Shown: positions 1 through 8,053 of the stretch, in pieces
Layout of the letters: the number at the start of each line of letters is the position of its first letter
Numbering within the stretch: position 1 is the first letter of the stretch
Assembly (NCBI GenBank): GCA_036375995.1
Contig: DASVBE010000372.1
Coordinates: forward strand, 1-57,767
Length of the DNA stretch: 57,767 nt
Direction of reading: 5' to 3'
From: DASVBE01 sp036375995
Lineage (GTDB): Bacteria; Actinomycetota; Actinomycetes; Streptosporangiales; Streptosporangiaceae
Translations under genes and position numbers: made by a program
The notes under the pieces: generated by a model
The model's database searches: none
The model's input: only the letters and a program-made list of their open reading frames with translations
Told to the model about the DNA's origin: nothing

Positions 1-389
1 GCGGCGGCTATGGTCGCCGAACGGCCCGGGATCGCCGTCCCCGGCCCGGGCGACGACGGCCAGGGCCAGCTCGCGCACCGGACGTTGCCCCGCTGGGAGG
101 CCTTGCGGAGCAGGTCAAAGGCCTCTTCCGGGCCGCATCCGGTCTGCGCCATGACGATCCCCTTGGCCTGCTCGATCACCGGCAGGCTGGCCAGCCGGGC
201 CTCGAGCCGGGCGTAGGCGCTGTCGTGCAGCACCGCCCGCTGCGACCGGCCGGCCTGGATGTCCTGCCGGGTGGCCTGGAGCCGGGCTATCGAGCCGGCC
301 AGGACCTGCATCAACTCCTCCAGCCGGGCCTGCGCGCGCAGGACCCGCTGGGACAAGGCGGTCGCCCGGTCGCCGGCCCGCTCCGTCAT
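1..389 (-). pseudogene. ANTAR-domain RNA-binding antiterminator, partial and apparently frameshifted
   Basis: Reading from the ATG at 389, the product has a short helical N-terminus (about 60 residues) and then a clear ANTAR motif: LPVIEQAKGIVMAQTGC, followed by EEAFDLLRKASQRGNV. ANTAR domains bind paired hairpins in nascent RNA and prevent termination. After GNV the family expects a basic residue and then VRELA. Here VRELALAVVARAG is encoded, but in the neighbouring frame, because one base appears to be missing near 79-80. In the original frame the sequence degenerates into CASWPWPSS. The gene also runs off the window edge. No GAF or PAS sensor is visible upstream, so this would be a stand-alone ANTAR protein. 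A sequencing error would mimic the lesion. Confidence 0.6.
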
Positions 390-508
390 GCCCCTCACGA
401 TAACGCCGGGACCGCGCATTTTGCCGCTCTGGCCCGGCATGCCGCCAGGTCAGCCGGGCGGATTATGATCATCAGGGCAATGACGCATACCAACGATGGA
501 GGACCCCG

Positions 509-1696
509 GTGGCCCAGAACCTCCTGCTGCACGGCGCCGCGCTGGCCGACGGAACCGGGCCGGAGCTGCAGACTCAGGTCAGCGTCCTGGTGGCGGGGGG
601 CGAGGTGGCCGGGATCTTCCACGGTGAGGTGCCCGGGGAAGCCCGGGACTCCGCCGAGGTGATCGACGCCAGCGGGGCCACGATCGTGCCATCGTTCGTG
701 GACTGCCACAGCCATCTGACCTTGCCGGGCGGGGCGCACTGGATCGACCGGGGCGCCGACCCGACCGCTGAGCTGGAGAAGGCCGCCGAGCGCAACGCGG
801 CACTGCTGGTGGCATCCGGGGTCCGGTGGGTCAGGGACGTGGGCTCGCCGCGGCGGGCGGACACCCCGGACGGGCGGGAGCGGGCCCTCGCGCTGTCCCT
901 GCGCGACCAGTGGCAGGGCCGGCCGGACTTCCCCTACATCCGCGCCGCGGGCACCTGGCTGACCAAGGCCGGCAGCCTGCCGGCCGGGCTGGCCGTCGAG
1001 GCGGCCGACGCGGACGCGCTGCTGGCCGCCGCGCTCGGCCAGCTGGACGACGGCGCTGACCTGATCAAGCTCTACCTGGATGGCCCGGACGCCGGCGTGG
1101 CCCCCTGGTCCGCCGGCGAGGTCCGGCGGGTGGTGGACGCGGTCCATGCCCGCGGCGCGACCGTGGCCGCGCACGGCACCGGCCTGGCCAACTGCAAGCT
1201 GGCCGCCGAGTCCGCGGTGGACACCCTGGAGCACGGGTTCACCATCGACGCCGACGTGGCCCGGCTGCTGGCGGAGAACCGGGTCACCGTAGTCTCCACG
1301 CTGTCCGTGCTGCGGTCCTGGCAGGGCTTCGCGACCACCACCACCGTGGACCGGTTCACCACCGGGGACGGCATCAAGCGCACCGCGGAGCTGCGGGAGA
1401 CCGCCGAGGCCAGCGTCAGGGCCGCGCACGCCGCGGGGGTTCCGATCGCCGCGGGCAGCGACTTCGGTGGCGGCTCGGTCCGCGCCGGGCACCTGGCCTG
1501 GGAGGTCGAGTGCCTGGTCGACGCCGGCTTGGAGCCCTGGGAGGCGCTCGGCGCGGCCACCTGGCGCGGCGGCGATGTCCTCGGCGACGCGCGCGCCGGG
1601 CGCATCGCGGTCGGCGACCCGGCCCACTTCACCGTGGTCCACGGCGACCCGCTGACCGAACCAGCCGCCCTCTGGCGCGTCTGGCACGTCCAGTAG
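509..1696 (+). CDS. metal-dependent amidohydrolase (imidazolonepropionase/prolidase-like)
   Basis: The 395-residue product has the amidohydrolase fold. The metal-binding HxH lies in VDCHSHL (His67, His69). A metal-bridging lysine candidate is in DLIKLYLDG, and further metal histidines are in AAHGTG and LEHGF. The catalytic/metal Asp is in AAGSDFGGG. This pattern is that of the imidazolonepropionase-like and Xaa-Pro dipeptidase-like amidohydrolases, which cleave cyclic amides or dipeptides in the cytoplasm. The substrate cannot be told from sequence. The start is the GTG at 509, which follows GGAGG at 498-502 with good spacing. The gene stands alone between a minus-strand regulator fragment and the topoisomerase gene. 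Confidence 0.88.
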   Translation: MAQNLLLHGAALADGTGPELQTQVSVLVAGGEVAGIFHGEVPGEARDSAEVIDASGATIVPSFVDCHSHLTLPGGAHWIDRGADPTAELEKAAERNAALLVASGVRWVRDVGSPRRADTPDGRERALALSLRDQWQGRPDFPYIRAAGTWLTKAGSLPAGLAVEAADADALLAAALGQLDDGADLIKLYLDGPDAGVAPWSAGEVRRVVDAVHARGATVAAHGTGLANCKLAAESAVDTLEHGFTIDADVARLLAENRVTVVSTLSVLRSWQGFATTTTVDRFTTGDGIKRTAELRETAEASVRAAHAAGVPIAAGSDFGGGSVRAGHLAWEVECLVDAGLEPWEALGAATWRGGDVLGDARAGRIAVGDPAHFTVVHGDPLTEPAALWRVWHVQ

Positions 1697-1957
1697 AACG
1701 GCCCTGACCTCTGCCGGGGGCCGGTTGCGGCCGGTGGGCATGGACACCGGGTTCGGCGCCCTGGCGCGGCGGCTGCACCCGGCCGAGCTGGCGGACCTGC
1801 TGAAGGATCCGGGCCGGGCCGGGCGCAGCGCCGGCTGCCGGTATCGCCACAGCCTGCGTTGCTGTCGTTGCGATCATGGCCGCCGCCGCGCTTAGCGCCG
1901 CCATCCCTGGCTGGTTCGGCGTCAGCTAAGGCTGGCGTGACGGACCGCGCCGGGGGC
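1697..1957. other. intergenic region, no convincing gene
   Basis: 261 bp between the amidohydrolase stop and the 3' end of the convergent topoisomerase gene. A 50-codon reading frame from the ATG at 1740 (MDTGFGALARRLHPAEL...) exists but has no ribosome binding site. A second frame ends in a hydrophobic stretch (VAVVAIMAAAALSAAIPGW). Both may be remnants. I see no RNA gene or strong hairpin. Confidence 0.4.
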
Positions 1958-4513
1958 TCAGGCTGAGCCGCCGATGGCTGACAGTGGCTGGGTGATGCGC
2001 TCGCCGGACCCGTCGCGGCGGCCGGTGGGGGGCGGCAGCTCGACCGGGGTGCCGGCGTCCGTCGCTCCCCGCGCCGGGCCGGCCCCGGCCCAGGCCAGGA
2101 CCAGCGCGTCCTCGCCCTTGAGGAAGCGGTGGCACCGCACGCCGCCGGTGGCCCGGCCCTTGGGCGGGAACTCCGCGTAGGCCGACACCTTGACCGTGGC
2201 CGCGGTGGTGCCGGGCAGCGCCCCGGACCGGCCCGCGACCGTGACCACCTCGGCCGTGGAGTTATCCGGGTCGACCGCGCCGAACCAGACCACGCTGGCC
2301 CGCGCCGACAGCCGGATGCCGGCCATGCCGCCGGCCGCCCGGCCCTGCGGCCGCACCGAGGTGGCGCCGAACCGCAGCAGCTGCGCGTCGCTGGTGATGA
2401 ACACCAGGTCCAGCGCGTCGCTGGCCAGCTGTACCGCGCCGACCACCCGGTCGCCGTCCTTCAGCGAGATGACCTCGAAGTCGGTGGCGCTGCCCGGGTA
2501 GTCCGGCGCCACCCGCTTGACCACCCCGGACGCGGTACCCAGCGCCAGGCCGGCCCCGGCCGCGTCAGCCGCGACGATGGCTACCACGGTCTCGCCCGGC
2601 TCGGTGCCGATGAACTCGCCGATCGGCGCGCCGCCGGCCAGGCCGGGGGAGTGCGCGCTGGGCGGAAGGGCGGGCAGCTCGAGCACGCTGAGCCGGATCA
2701 GCCGGCCCAGCGAGGTGACCACGCCGACGGTGCCGCGCGCGGTGGCCGGCACCGCCGACACGATCGCGTCGTGCGCGGACCTCGGCCCGGCCTCGGCGGG
2801 GCCCGCCTGGTCGCCGGCGCCCGCGGGAAGATCCCGTATCCCTTCCGGATCCTCAGCGAACAGCGTGCCCTCGGGCGCCGCGCCGGCGGCCACCGCGGCA
2901 GCCGTAGCAGCGGTCCTGGCCAGCAGGCCAGCCGAGGACAGCAGCACGGTGCAGGGATCGTCGGCAACCTCCAGGGGCACCGCGGCGGACCTGGTCGCCG
3001 TGCCGCTGGCCTCCAGCAGCACCGTGCGCCGCGGCGTGCCGAACCGCTTGGCCACCTCGGCCAGCTCGGACGAGACCAGCTCGCGCAGCGCCGTCTCGGA
3101 CTCCAGGATCGCGGTCAGCTCGGCGATCTCGGCCCGCAGCTGCTCGCCCTCGCGCTCCAGCTCGAGCTTGTCGTACCTGGTCAGCCGGCGCAGGGGAGTG
3201 TCGAGGATGTACTGGGCCTGGACCTGGGACAGGTCGAACACCGCCATCAGCCGCTCGCGCGCGGCGGCCGCGTCGTCGCTGGTGCGGATGACCTGGATGA
3301 CCTCGTCGATGTTCAGCAGGGCGATGATCAGGCCGTCGACCAGGTGCAGCCGGTCCTGGCGGCGGGTGCGGCGGTACTCGGTCCGGCGGCGGACCACGTC
3401 GATCCGGTGGTCGACGTAGATCTGCAGCAGCTCGCGCAGGCCGAGCAGCCGCGGCTGCCCGTCCACCAGCGCGACGTTGTTGATGCCGAACGTCTCCTCC
3501 ATCGGCGTCAGCCGGTACAGCTCGTCCAGCACCGCCTCGGGCACGAACCCGCTGCGCAGCTCGATGACCAGCTGCAGCCCGTGGTGCCGGTCGGTGAGGT
3601 CCTTCAGGTCCGCGATCCCGTTCAGCTTCTTGGCCTGGACCAGGTCCTTGATCCGGGAGATGACCTTCTCCGGCCCGACGCCGTAGGGCAGCTCGGTGAT
3701 CACCAGGCCGGTCTTACGGGGGGTGAGCTTCTCCACCCGCGCGGTGGCCCGGGTGCGGAACGTGCCCCGCCCGGTGGCGTACGCGTCCCTGATGCCGTCC
3801 AGGCCGGCGATCTTGCCGCCGGTGGGCAGGTCCGGGCCGGGAACGAAGCGCATCAGCGCGTCCAGGTCCGCGTCGGGATACCGGATCAGGTGCCGGGCGG
3901 CGGCGATGACCTCGCCCAGGTTGTGCGGGGCCATGCTGGTGGCCATCCCGACCGCGATCCCGGCCGCGCCGTTGACCAGCAGGTTCGGCAGGCCCGCGGG
4001 AAGCACGTCGGGCTGCTGCTCGGTGCCGTCGTAGTTCGGCACGAACTCGACCGTGTCCTCGTCCAGCGACGCGGTCATCTCCAGGGCCGCCGCGGCCAGC
4101 CGGGCCTCGGTGTACCGCATGGCGGCCGGGGCGTCGTCGAGCGAGCCGAAGTTGCCGTGCCCGTCGATCAGCGGCAGCCGCATCGCGGACGGCTGTGCCA
4201 TCCGGACCAGCGCGTCGTAGATGGCCGTGTCCCCGTGCGGGTGCAGCCGCCCCATCACCTCGCCGACCACGCGGGCGCACTTGACGTGCGGGCGGTCGGG
4301 CCGCAGGCCCATCTGGTTCATCTGGTAGAGGATCCGGCGCTGCACCGGCTTGAGGCCGTCCCGTGCGTCCGGCAGGGCGCGCTGGTAGATGACCGAGTAG
4401 GCGTACTCGAGGTAGCTGCCCCGCATCTCCTCGGTCACATCGATGTCGACGATGTTTTCCTCGAAGTCCTCGGGCGGCGGGGTTGTCGTGGTGCGTCTGG
4501 CCATGACCGACAT
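1958..4513 (-). CDS. parC: type IIA topoisomerase subunit A (topoisomerase IV ParC-like / second GyrA)
   Basis: An 851-residue DNA-cleavage subunit. The N-terminal winged-helix/tower part is intact (QRALPDARDGLKPVQRRIL), with the catalytic tyrosine in AAMRYTEARL (Tyr134) and the quinolone-pocket segment HPHGDTAIYDALVRM. In that segment Thr96 and Asp100 sit at the GyrA Ser83/Asp87 positions. The C-terminal 350 residues form a divergent beta-pinwheel that lacks the QRRGG(K/R)G GyrA box needed to wrap DNA, which argues for a decatenating topoisomerase IV-type enzyme rather than gyrase. Streptomyces has a comparable second A subunit. The ParE partner is not in the window. An alternative start lies 3 codons in (MARRTT). 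The gene ends convergently with the amidohydrolase. Confidence 0.9.
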   Translation of the reverse strand: MSVMARRTTTTPPPEDFEENIVDIDVTEEMRGSYLEYAYSVIYQRALPDARDGLKPVQRRILYQMNQMGLRPDRPHVKCARVVGEVMGRLHPHGDTAIYDALVRMAQPSAMRLPLIDGHGNFGSLDDAPAAMRYTEARLAAAALEMTASLDEDTVEFVPNYDGTEQQPDVLPAGLPNLLVNGAAGIAVGMATSMAPHNLGEVIAAARHLIRYPDADLDALMRFVPGPDLPTGGKIAGLDGIRDAYATGRGTFRTRATARVEKLTPRKTGLVITELPYGVGPEKVISRIKDLVQAKKLNGIADLKDLTDRHHGLQLVIELRSGFVPEAVLDELYRLTPMEETFGINNVALVDGQPRLLGLRELLQIYVDHRIDVVRRRTEYRRTRRQDRLHLVDGLIIALLNIDEVIQVIRTSDDAAAARERLMAVFDLSQVQAQYILDTPLRRLTRYDKLELEREGEQLRAEIAELTAILESETALRELVSSELAEVAKRFGTPRRTVLLEASGTATRSAAVPLEVADDPCTVLLSSAGLLARTAATAAAVAAGAAPEGTLFAEDPEGIRDLPAGAGDQAGPAEAGPRSAHDAIVSAVPATARGTVGVVTSLGRLIRLSVLELPALPPSAHSPGLAGGAPIGEFIGTEPGETVVAIVAADAAGAGLALGTASGVVKRVAPDYPGSATDFEVISLKDGDRVVGAVQLASDALDLVFITSDAQLLRFGATSVRPQGRAAGGMAGIRLSARASVVWFGAVDPDNSTAEVVTVAGRSGALPGTTAATVKVSAYAEFPPKGRATGGVRCHRFLKGEDALVLAWAGAGPARGATDAGTPVELPPPTGRRDGSGERITQPLSAIGGSA

Positions 4514-4565
4514 TGTGCCGTCACCTACTGACGTGCGGGGCCAGGCCGCACCCGGCGCGCCGGGC

Positions 4566-5336
4566 TCAGCTGACCGAGAACCCGCCGTCCACGCAGATCA
4601 TCTGCCCGGTGACGTACGCGCTGGCCGGGCTGGCCAGGAACACCGCGGCGCCGGCGAAGTCCGCGGGCAGCCCGTTGCGGCCGACCTGGGTCCTGGCCTC
4701 CAGCGCGGCGACCCGGACCGGGTCGGCGGACACCTCAGCGGTCAGCGGGGTGATCACGAACCCGGGGGCCAGCGCGTTGGCGCAGACCCCGTGCCGGGCC
4801 CAGGCCTCGGACTGGGACCGGGTCAGCGCGGCCAGCCCGCCCTTCGACGCGCCGTACCCGCCGCTGTTGCCGAACGCCCGGTGGGCCTGCTGGCTGGTGA
4901 TGTTGATGATCCGGCCCCAGCCGCGGGCCGCCATCCGCGGCGCGAACGCCTGGCCGAGCAGGAACGGCGCGGTCAGGTTGGCCTCGATGGTCTGGTCCCA
5001 GGCGGCGGCGGTCAGCTCACCCATGGGCGGCCGCAGGTTGACCGCGGCCGCGTTGACCAGGATGTCCGGCTCGCCGAACCGGGCGGTGACCTCGCCTGCG
5101 GCGGAGGTGAGCGCGGCCCGGTCCGCGGCGTCCGCGCTGACCCAGCCGGCCGCGGGGATCCGGGACGCCGCCGCGTCCAGCCGCGCCTTGTCGCGGGCCA
5201 GCAGCACGACCCGGGCCCCGGCCCCGGCCAGCGCCACCGCAATGCCCTCGCCGATGCCGGAACTGCCCCCGGTGACCAGCGCCAGCCGGCCATCCAGCGA
5301 GAACAAACTACTGAGGTAATCAGGAACAGAAGCCAC
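4566..5336 (-). CDS. short-chain dehydrogenase/reductase (classical SDR)
   Basis: The 256-residue product has the complete SDR signature: cofactor loop TGGSSGIG near residue 23, NAA in LVNAAAV, catalytic Ser in INITSQQ, and YGASKGG as the YxxxK pair. The C-terminus VTGQMICVDGGFSVS is typical of gluconate-5-dehydrogenase or 3-ketoacyl reductase-like enzymes. The reaction is NAD(P)-dependent interconversion of a hydroxyl and a ketone; the substrate is unknown. The GTG start at 5336 is preceded by TAGGCT with an 8-nt gap and no Shine-Dalgarno sequence, so the mRNA is probably leaderless. That -10 box sits inside an 8-bp inverted repeat (separate entry). PfkB upstream is on the same strand but is separated by the repeat element. 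Confidence 0.9.
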   Translation of the reverse strand: MASVPDYLSSLFSLDGRLALVTGGSSGIGEGIAVALAGAGARVVLLARDKARLDAAASRIPAAGWVSADAADRAALTSAAGEVTARFGEPDILVNAAAVNLRPPMGELTAAAWDQTIEANLTAPFLLGQAFAPRMAARGWGRIINITSQQAHRAFGNSGGYGASKGGLAALTRSQSEAWARHGVCANALAPGFVITPLTAEVSADPVRVAALEARTQVGRNGLPADFAGAAVFLASPASAYVTGQMICVDGGFSVS

Positions 5337-5340
5337 GGCC

Positions 5341-5363
5341 GGTGAGCCTAACGAGGGCTCACC
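5341..5363 (-). promoter_or_regulatory. 8-bp inverted repeat overlapping the -10 of the SDR gene
   Basis: GGTGAGCC (5341-5348) and GGCTCACC (5356-5363) are exact reverse complements separated by 7 nt. The minus-strand -10 candidate TAGGCT (5345-5350) lies within the dyad, 8 nt from the GTG start of the SDR gene. The position fits a repressor operator. A terminator for the upstream transcription unit is the alternative. Confidence 0.45.
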
Positions 5364-5372
5364 GCGCCCGGT

Positions 5373-5514
5373 CAGCCAGCCCTCCGCCGGCGGAGCCGGC
5401 AGGGCGAGCGCCGGTGCCGCCGGCGCTGTTTTCCTGACGAGCGATGAGGCGCGACGAAGGAGCGCCGAGGGAGCGAGGAGGGAAGGCAGCGCCTTCCAGC
5501 GGCCCGGCGCTCGC
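5373..5514 (-). repeat. palindromic dispersed repeat, copy 1
   Basis: The core at 5422-5493 (72 bp) is identical to the reverse complement of 53729-53800. Flanking arms at 5404-5420 and 5499-5514 pair with each other (GCGAGCGCCGG with CCGGCGCTCGC). The inner arms GGCGCTG (5422-5428) and CAGCGCC (5487-5493) also pair, giving a long cruciform or RNA hairpin. Similarity to copy 2 continues into CCGGCTCCGCCGGCGG beyond one arm. The element lies directly downstream of the minus-strand PfkB kinase gene, whose stop codon is at 5520-5522. A frame starting MRRDEGAPRERGGKAA runs through the element but is not a credible gene. Confidence 0.85.
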
Positions 5515-5519
5515 CAAAA

Positions 5520-6413
5520 TCACAGCGCGGGGCGGGCGCCGACCATGCCGAGCGCCTGAGCGGCCAGCCGGCAGCCGGCCGACAGGGCCTCGTGCGGCGG
5601 CTTCTTGTCCAGCCAGGCGGGCAGGAAGCCGGCACAGAACGCGTCGCCCGCGCCGGTGCCGTCGATCACCCGCTCGATCGGCGGGGCAGGCACCCGGACC
5701 GGGTCAGGGCGCCCGTTGGCGTAGAACTGTGCGCCGTCCGGGCCGAGCTTCAGCACGACCTGCGGATACCACGCGTTCAGCACCCGGGCGGCCTGCTCCG
5801 GGTCGTCCCGGCCGGTGATCACCTGGGCCTGGGCGCCGTTCACGAACAGCAGCGTCGCGCCGTTCGACAGCTGCAGGAAGGGCTCGGCCCCGACCCGCTC
5901 GAGCGGGGCGGCCGACGCGCCGTCCACCGAGATCGACATGCCCGCCCGGCGGCCGAGGTCGAAGGCGGCCAGCGCGGCGTTCCTTGACCGCTCGTTGAGC
6001 AGCGTGTACCCGGACACGTGCAGGTGGCTGCCGGGCACGAACAGGTCCTGCGGCAGGTCGTCGGGGGACAGCGCGGAGTTCGCGCCCGGGTCGGACATCA
6101 TCGTGTGGTCGCCCTTGTGGGTGACCATCACCACGCAGGTCCCGGTCGGCCGCTCAGGGTCCATCACCAGCCGGGCGTCGACGCCGTAGCCCATCAGCTC
6201 CATGTCGCGGTTGCGGCCGGCGATGTCGGCACCGCGGCGGCCGACGAACGCCACCTCGCAGCCGTCGACGGCCAGCCAGGCCGCGATGTTCGCACCGGAG
6301 CCGCCGCCGTGCATGGTCACCGTGGCCGGGGTGTCACTGCCCTTGGCCAGCGGCAGGTGAGCATGCGCGACCGTGTCCGTCATGAGGTCGCCAACGACGA
6401 CAACGCGCGTCAT
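5520..6413 (-). CDS. PfkB/ribokinase-family carbohydrate kinase
   Basis: The 297-residue product has the ribokinase fold. The N-terminal motif region GGGSGANIAAWLAVDG contains the substrate-binding GG. The C-terminal anion-hole/catalytic motif is DGTGAGDAFCAGFL, whose Asp is the base. It transfers phosphate from ATP to a sugar or nucleoside hydroxyl; the exact substrate cannot be read from sequence. Length is normal for the family. The ATG at 6413 has GGTGG upstream. Its transcript would run into the palindromic repeat 6 nt after the stop. A second, more distant PfkB protein is encoded at 14716. Confidence 0.9.
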   Translation of the reverse strand: MTRVVVVGDLMTDTVAHAHLPLAKGSDTPATVTMHGGGSGANIAAWLAVDGCEVAFVGRRGADIAGRNRDMELMGYGVDARLVMDPERPTGTCVVMVTHKGDHTMMSDPGANSALSPDDLPQDLFVPGSHLHVSGYTLLNERSRNAALAAFDLGRRAGMSISVDGASAAPLERVGAEPFLQLSNGATLLFVNGAQAQVITGRDDPEQAARVLNAWYPQVVLKLGPDGAQFYANGRPDPVRVPAPPIERVIDGTGAGDAFCAGFLPAWLDKKPPHEALSAGCRLAAQALGMVGARPAL

Positions 6414-6547
6414 GTGCCGCCACCACCCTTGTTCCCGGGGCTGGCCGGAAGCCCCGCGCTGCGCGCGCAGGCTCAGCCGCTAATCGTAGAACTTAACAGG
6501 TTCGCGGCGTTCCGCTCGTGCCGTTCGCGACCGGAATCCGGGTTGGG

Positions 6548-6559
6548 CGGTAATTACCG
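6548..6559. promoter_or_regulatory. 12-bp perfect palindrome upstream of the PfkB gene
   Basis: CGGTAATTACCG is a perfect dyad about 135 nt upstream of the PfkB start and 40 nt past the end of the cobU gene. Its A+T core is unusual in this 72% GC sequence, which suggests a regulator site. Confidence 0.35.
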
Positions 6560-6598
6560 TCCGGCCGGCGGCCGGTTTGGCCGCCTGATCGCGCACCG

Positions 6599-7678
6599 TC
6601 ACCCCGGCAGCGTGAGCACCCGGCCCGCCACGACCAGCACGGCTTCCTCGGATTCTGCCGCCAGCCGCTGGTTCAGCAGGCCGAGCTGGTCGCGGAACAA
6701 CCGCCCGGCGGCGGTGGCGGGGATCACGCCGCTGCCCGCCTCGTCACTGACCGCGACGACCCGGCCCGGGGCCTGCCGCCACGCGCTCACCAGTTCGTCC
6801 ACCGCGGCGGCGACCCGGCCCGCCCAGCCGGGCCGCGGCGCGGGCTGGTCCCAGCAGCCGCTCTGGTCGAGCACCGCCGTCAGCCAGGTTCCGGCCCCGT
6901 CCCAGAGGATCGCCGGGTTTTCCGGATTACGGAGGGCACGGGCCGCATCCCGGGTCTCGGCCGTCGCCCAGTGGGCGGGCCGCCGGGCCTGGTGCGCGGC
7001 GACCCGCCGGGCCCAGTCCGGGTCGGCGCCCGGGTCGGGCACCGGCCCGGTGGCCAGGTAGGTCACGGCCGGCTCGGCGGCCAGCCGCAGCTCGGCCTCG
7101 GCCGACTTGCCGGACCGGGCGCCGCCGAGGACCAGCGTGCGGCCCGGGAGCGGCGCGGGCCCCGGGGCCGGGGCGGGGCCCGGCCCGCCCGCGGTCAGCC
7201 GGGCGCCGTCAGCGGGCGCGGTCGCGCCCCACAGCGCGCAGCGCCTGGCCAGTTCGGCTTCCGAGCTGATCCGGTCGTCCGTGAACCATGCGGCGGCCTG
7301 CGCGCCGGGGGCGATCAGCCCGCGCCGGGCCAGCTCGCCGAGCTGGAACGGGTGCCCGGCCAGATCGAGCAGCAGCACGCCGTACGGCGCGGCGCCGTCC
7401 GGCGGCACCGGGACCGCGCCCGGGCCCGCGGCGGCCAGCAGCCGGCCGCCGTCCGGCGCGGTCACCTCCCAGCCGCCGGGCAGCGCGCTGACCTGGTAGC
7501 CAGGCGGCGCCCCGGCAGGCGCGGGCCCGTCCGGGCCGATCCGCACGACGCCGTCCACAAGGGCCTGGGCAGGCCGCCGGGACCGCCCGGCCGCCCGGCC
7601 GCGCCCGCAGCAGGCGCACCGGCAGCCCGGCCGCGGCCAGCCCTCCGGGCCTGCCGTGCCCGCCAGCTCAACGTCCAT
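6599..7678 (-). CDS. cobU: adenosylcobinamide kinase/guanylyltransferase with degenerate N-terminal metallo-hydrolase-like domain
   Basis: The C-terminal half (from about residue 175) is CobU. It has a P-loop in LVLGGARSGKSAEAE, then AVTYLATG, ILWDGAGTWL and AVSDEAGSGVIP, the usual CobU motifs for ATP-dependent phosphorylation of adenosylcobinamide and its GTP-dependent guanylylation in B12 assembly. The N-terminal 170 residues begin MDVELAGTAGPEGWPRPGC, a form I associate with the metallo-beta-lactamase-like domain fused to CobU in streptomycetes. The HxHxDH metal site is absent, so this domain is probably structural. I chose the ATG at 7678 because it matches that conserved N-terminus; a GTG at 7696 is in frame. 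Neither start has a good ribosome binding site. Confidence 0.88.
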   Translation of the reverse strand: MDVELAGTAGPEGWPRPGCRCACCGRGRAAGRSRRPAQALVDGVVRIGPDGPAPAGAPPGYQVSALPGGWEVTAPDGGRLLAAAGPGAVPVPPDGAAPYGVLLLDLAGHPFQLGELARRGLIAPGAQAAAWFTDDRISSEAELARRCALWGATAPADGARLTAGGPGPAPAPGPAPLPGRTLVLGGARSGKSAEAELRLAAEPAVTYLATGPVPDPGADPDWARRVAAHQARRPAHWATAETRDAARALRNPENPAILWDGAGTWLTAVLDQSGCWDQPAPRPGWAGRVAAAVDELVSAWRQAPGRVVAVSDEAGSGVIPATAAGRLFRDQLGLLNQRLAAESEEAVLVVAGRVLTLPG

Positions 7679-7812
7679 GGCAGCGGAGTCCAGCACGGCC
7701 GCCGGCCCCGGTCAACGACGGGGCCCTCCGTAGTGGACTAGTGTCGTCAGCCGGGCCGGGCCCGCCGGGCAGGCCCAGGGACCGGAACGGCGCGCAGGGG
7801 AAGGACGCCGCA

Positions 7813-8022
7813 GTGACCTGGAGCTGGCAGCTGGAGCAGCAGGACGGAACCGTGCTGGCGTCCCGTGGCCTGCCGAAGGAGACCTTCGGCAGCCAGGGCG
7901 ACGCGGAGAGCTGGATCGGTGAGCACTGGCGCAGCCTGCTGGACGCAGGCGTGGACCAGGTCACCCTGCTGGACGACGGCGAGAAGGTGTACGGCCCGAT
8001 GAGCCTGCACCCGGCCGGCTGA
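7813..8022 (+). CDS. conserved small actinobacterial protein (69 aa)
   Basis: From the GTG at 7813, preceded by GGGGAAGGA, the product reads VTWSWQLEQQDGTVLASR, then QGDAESWIGEHW, LLDAGVDQVTLLDDG and KVYGPMSLHPAG. I recognise this as a small conserved protein found across streptomycetes and relatives, but no function is known to me. It is acidic and compact, with alternating beta strands, no membrane segment and no cysteine. An in-frame upstream ATG (7741) would add 24 low-complexity residues and is less likely. The gene is divergent from cobU. Confidence 0.72.
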   Translation: MTWSWQLEQQDGTVLASRGLPKETFGSQGDAESWIGEHWRSLLDAGVDQVTLLDDGEKVYGPMSLHPAG

Positions 8023-8053
8023 CGGCTTCCCGGCCCTAACCGGCCACGCGGGC

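Noticed and set aside
1740..1890. Small frame MDTGFGALARRLHPAEL after the amidohydrolase gene
   Set aside because: No ribosome binding site, no recognisable family and an Arg/Cys-rich tail; treated as non-coding.
5444..5818. Frame starting MRRDEGAPRERGGKAA, also present from 53778 on the minus strand
   Set aside because: Both copies lie in the palindromic repeat and diverge as soon as they leave it. The shared protein start is a by-product of the repeat, not a gene family.
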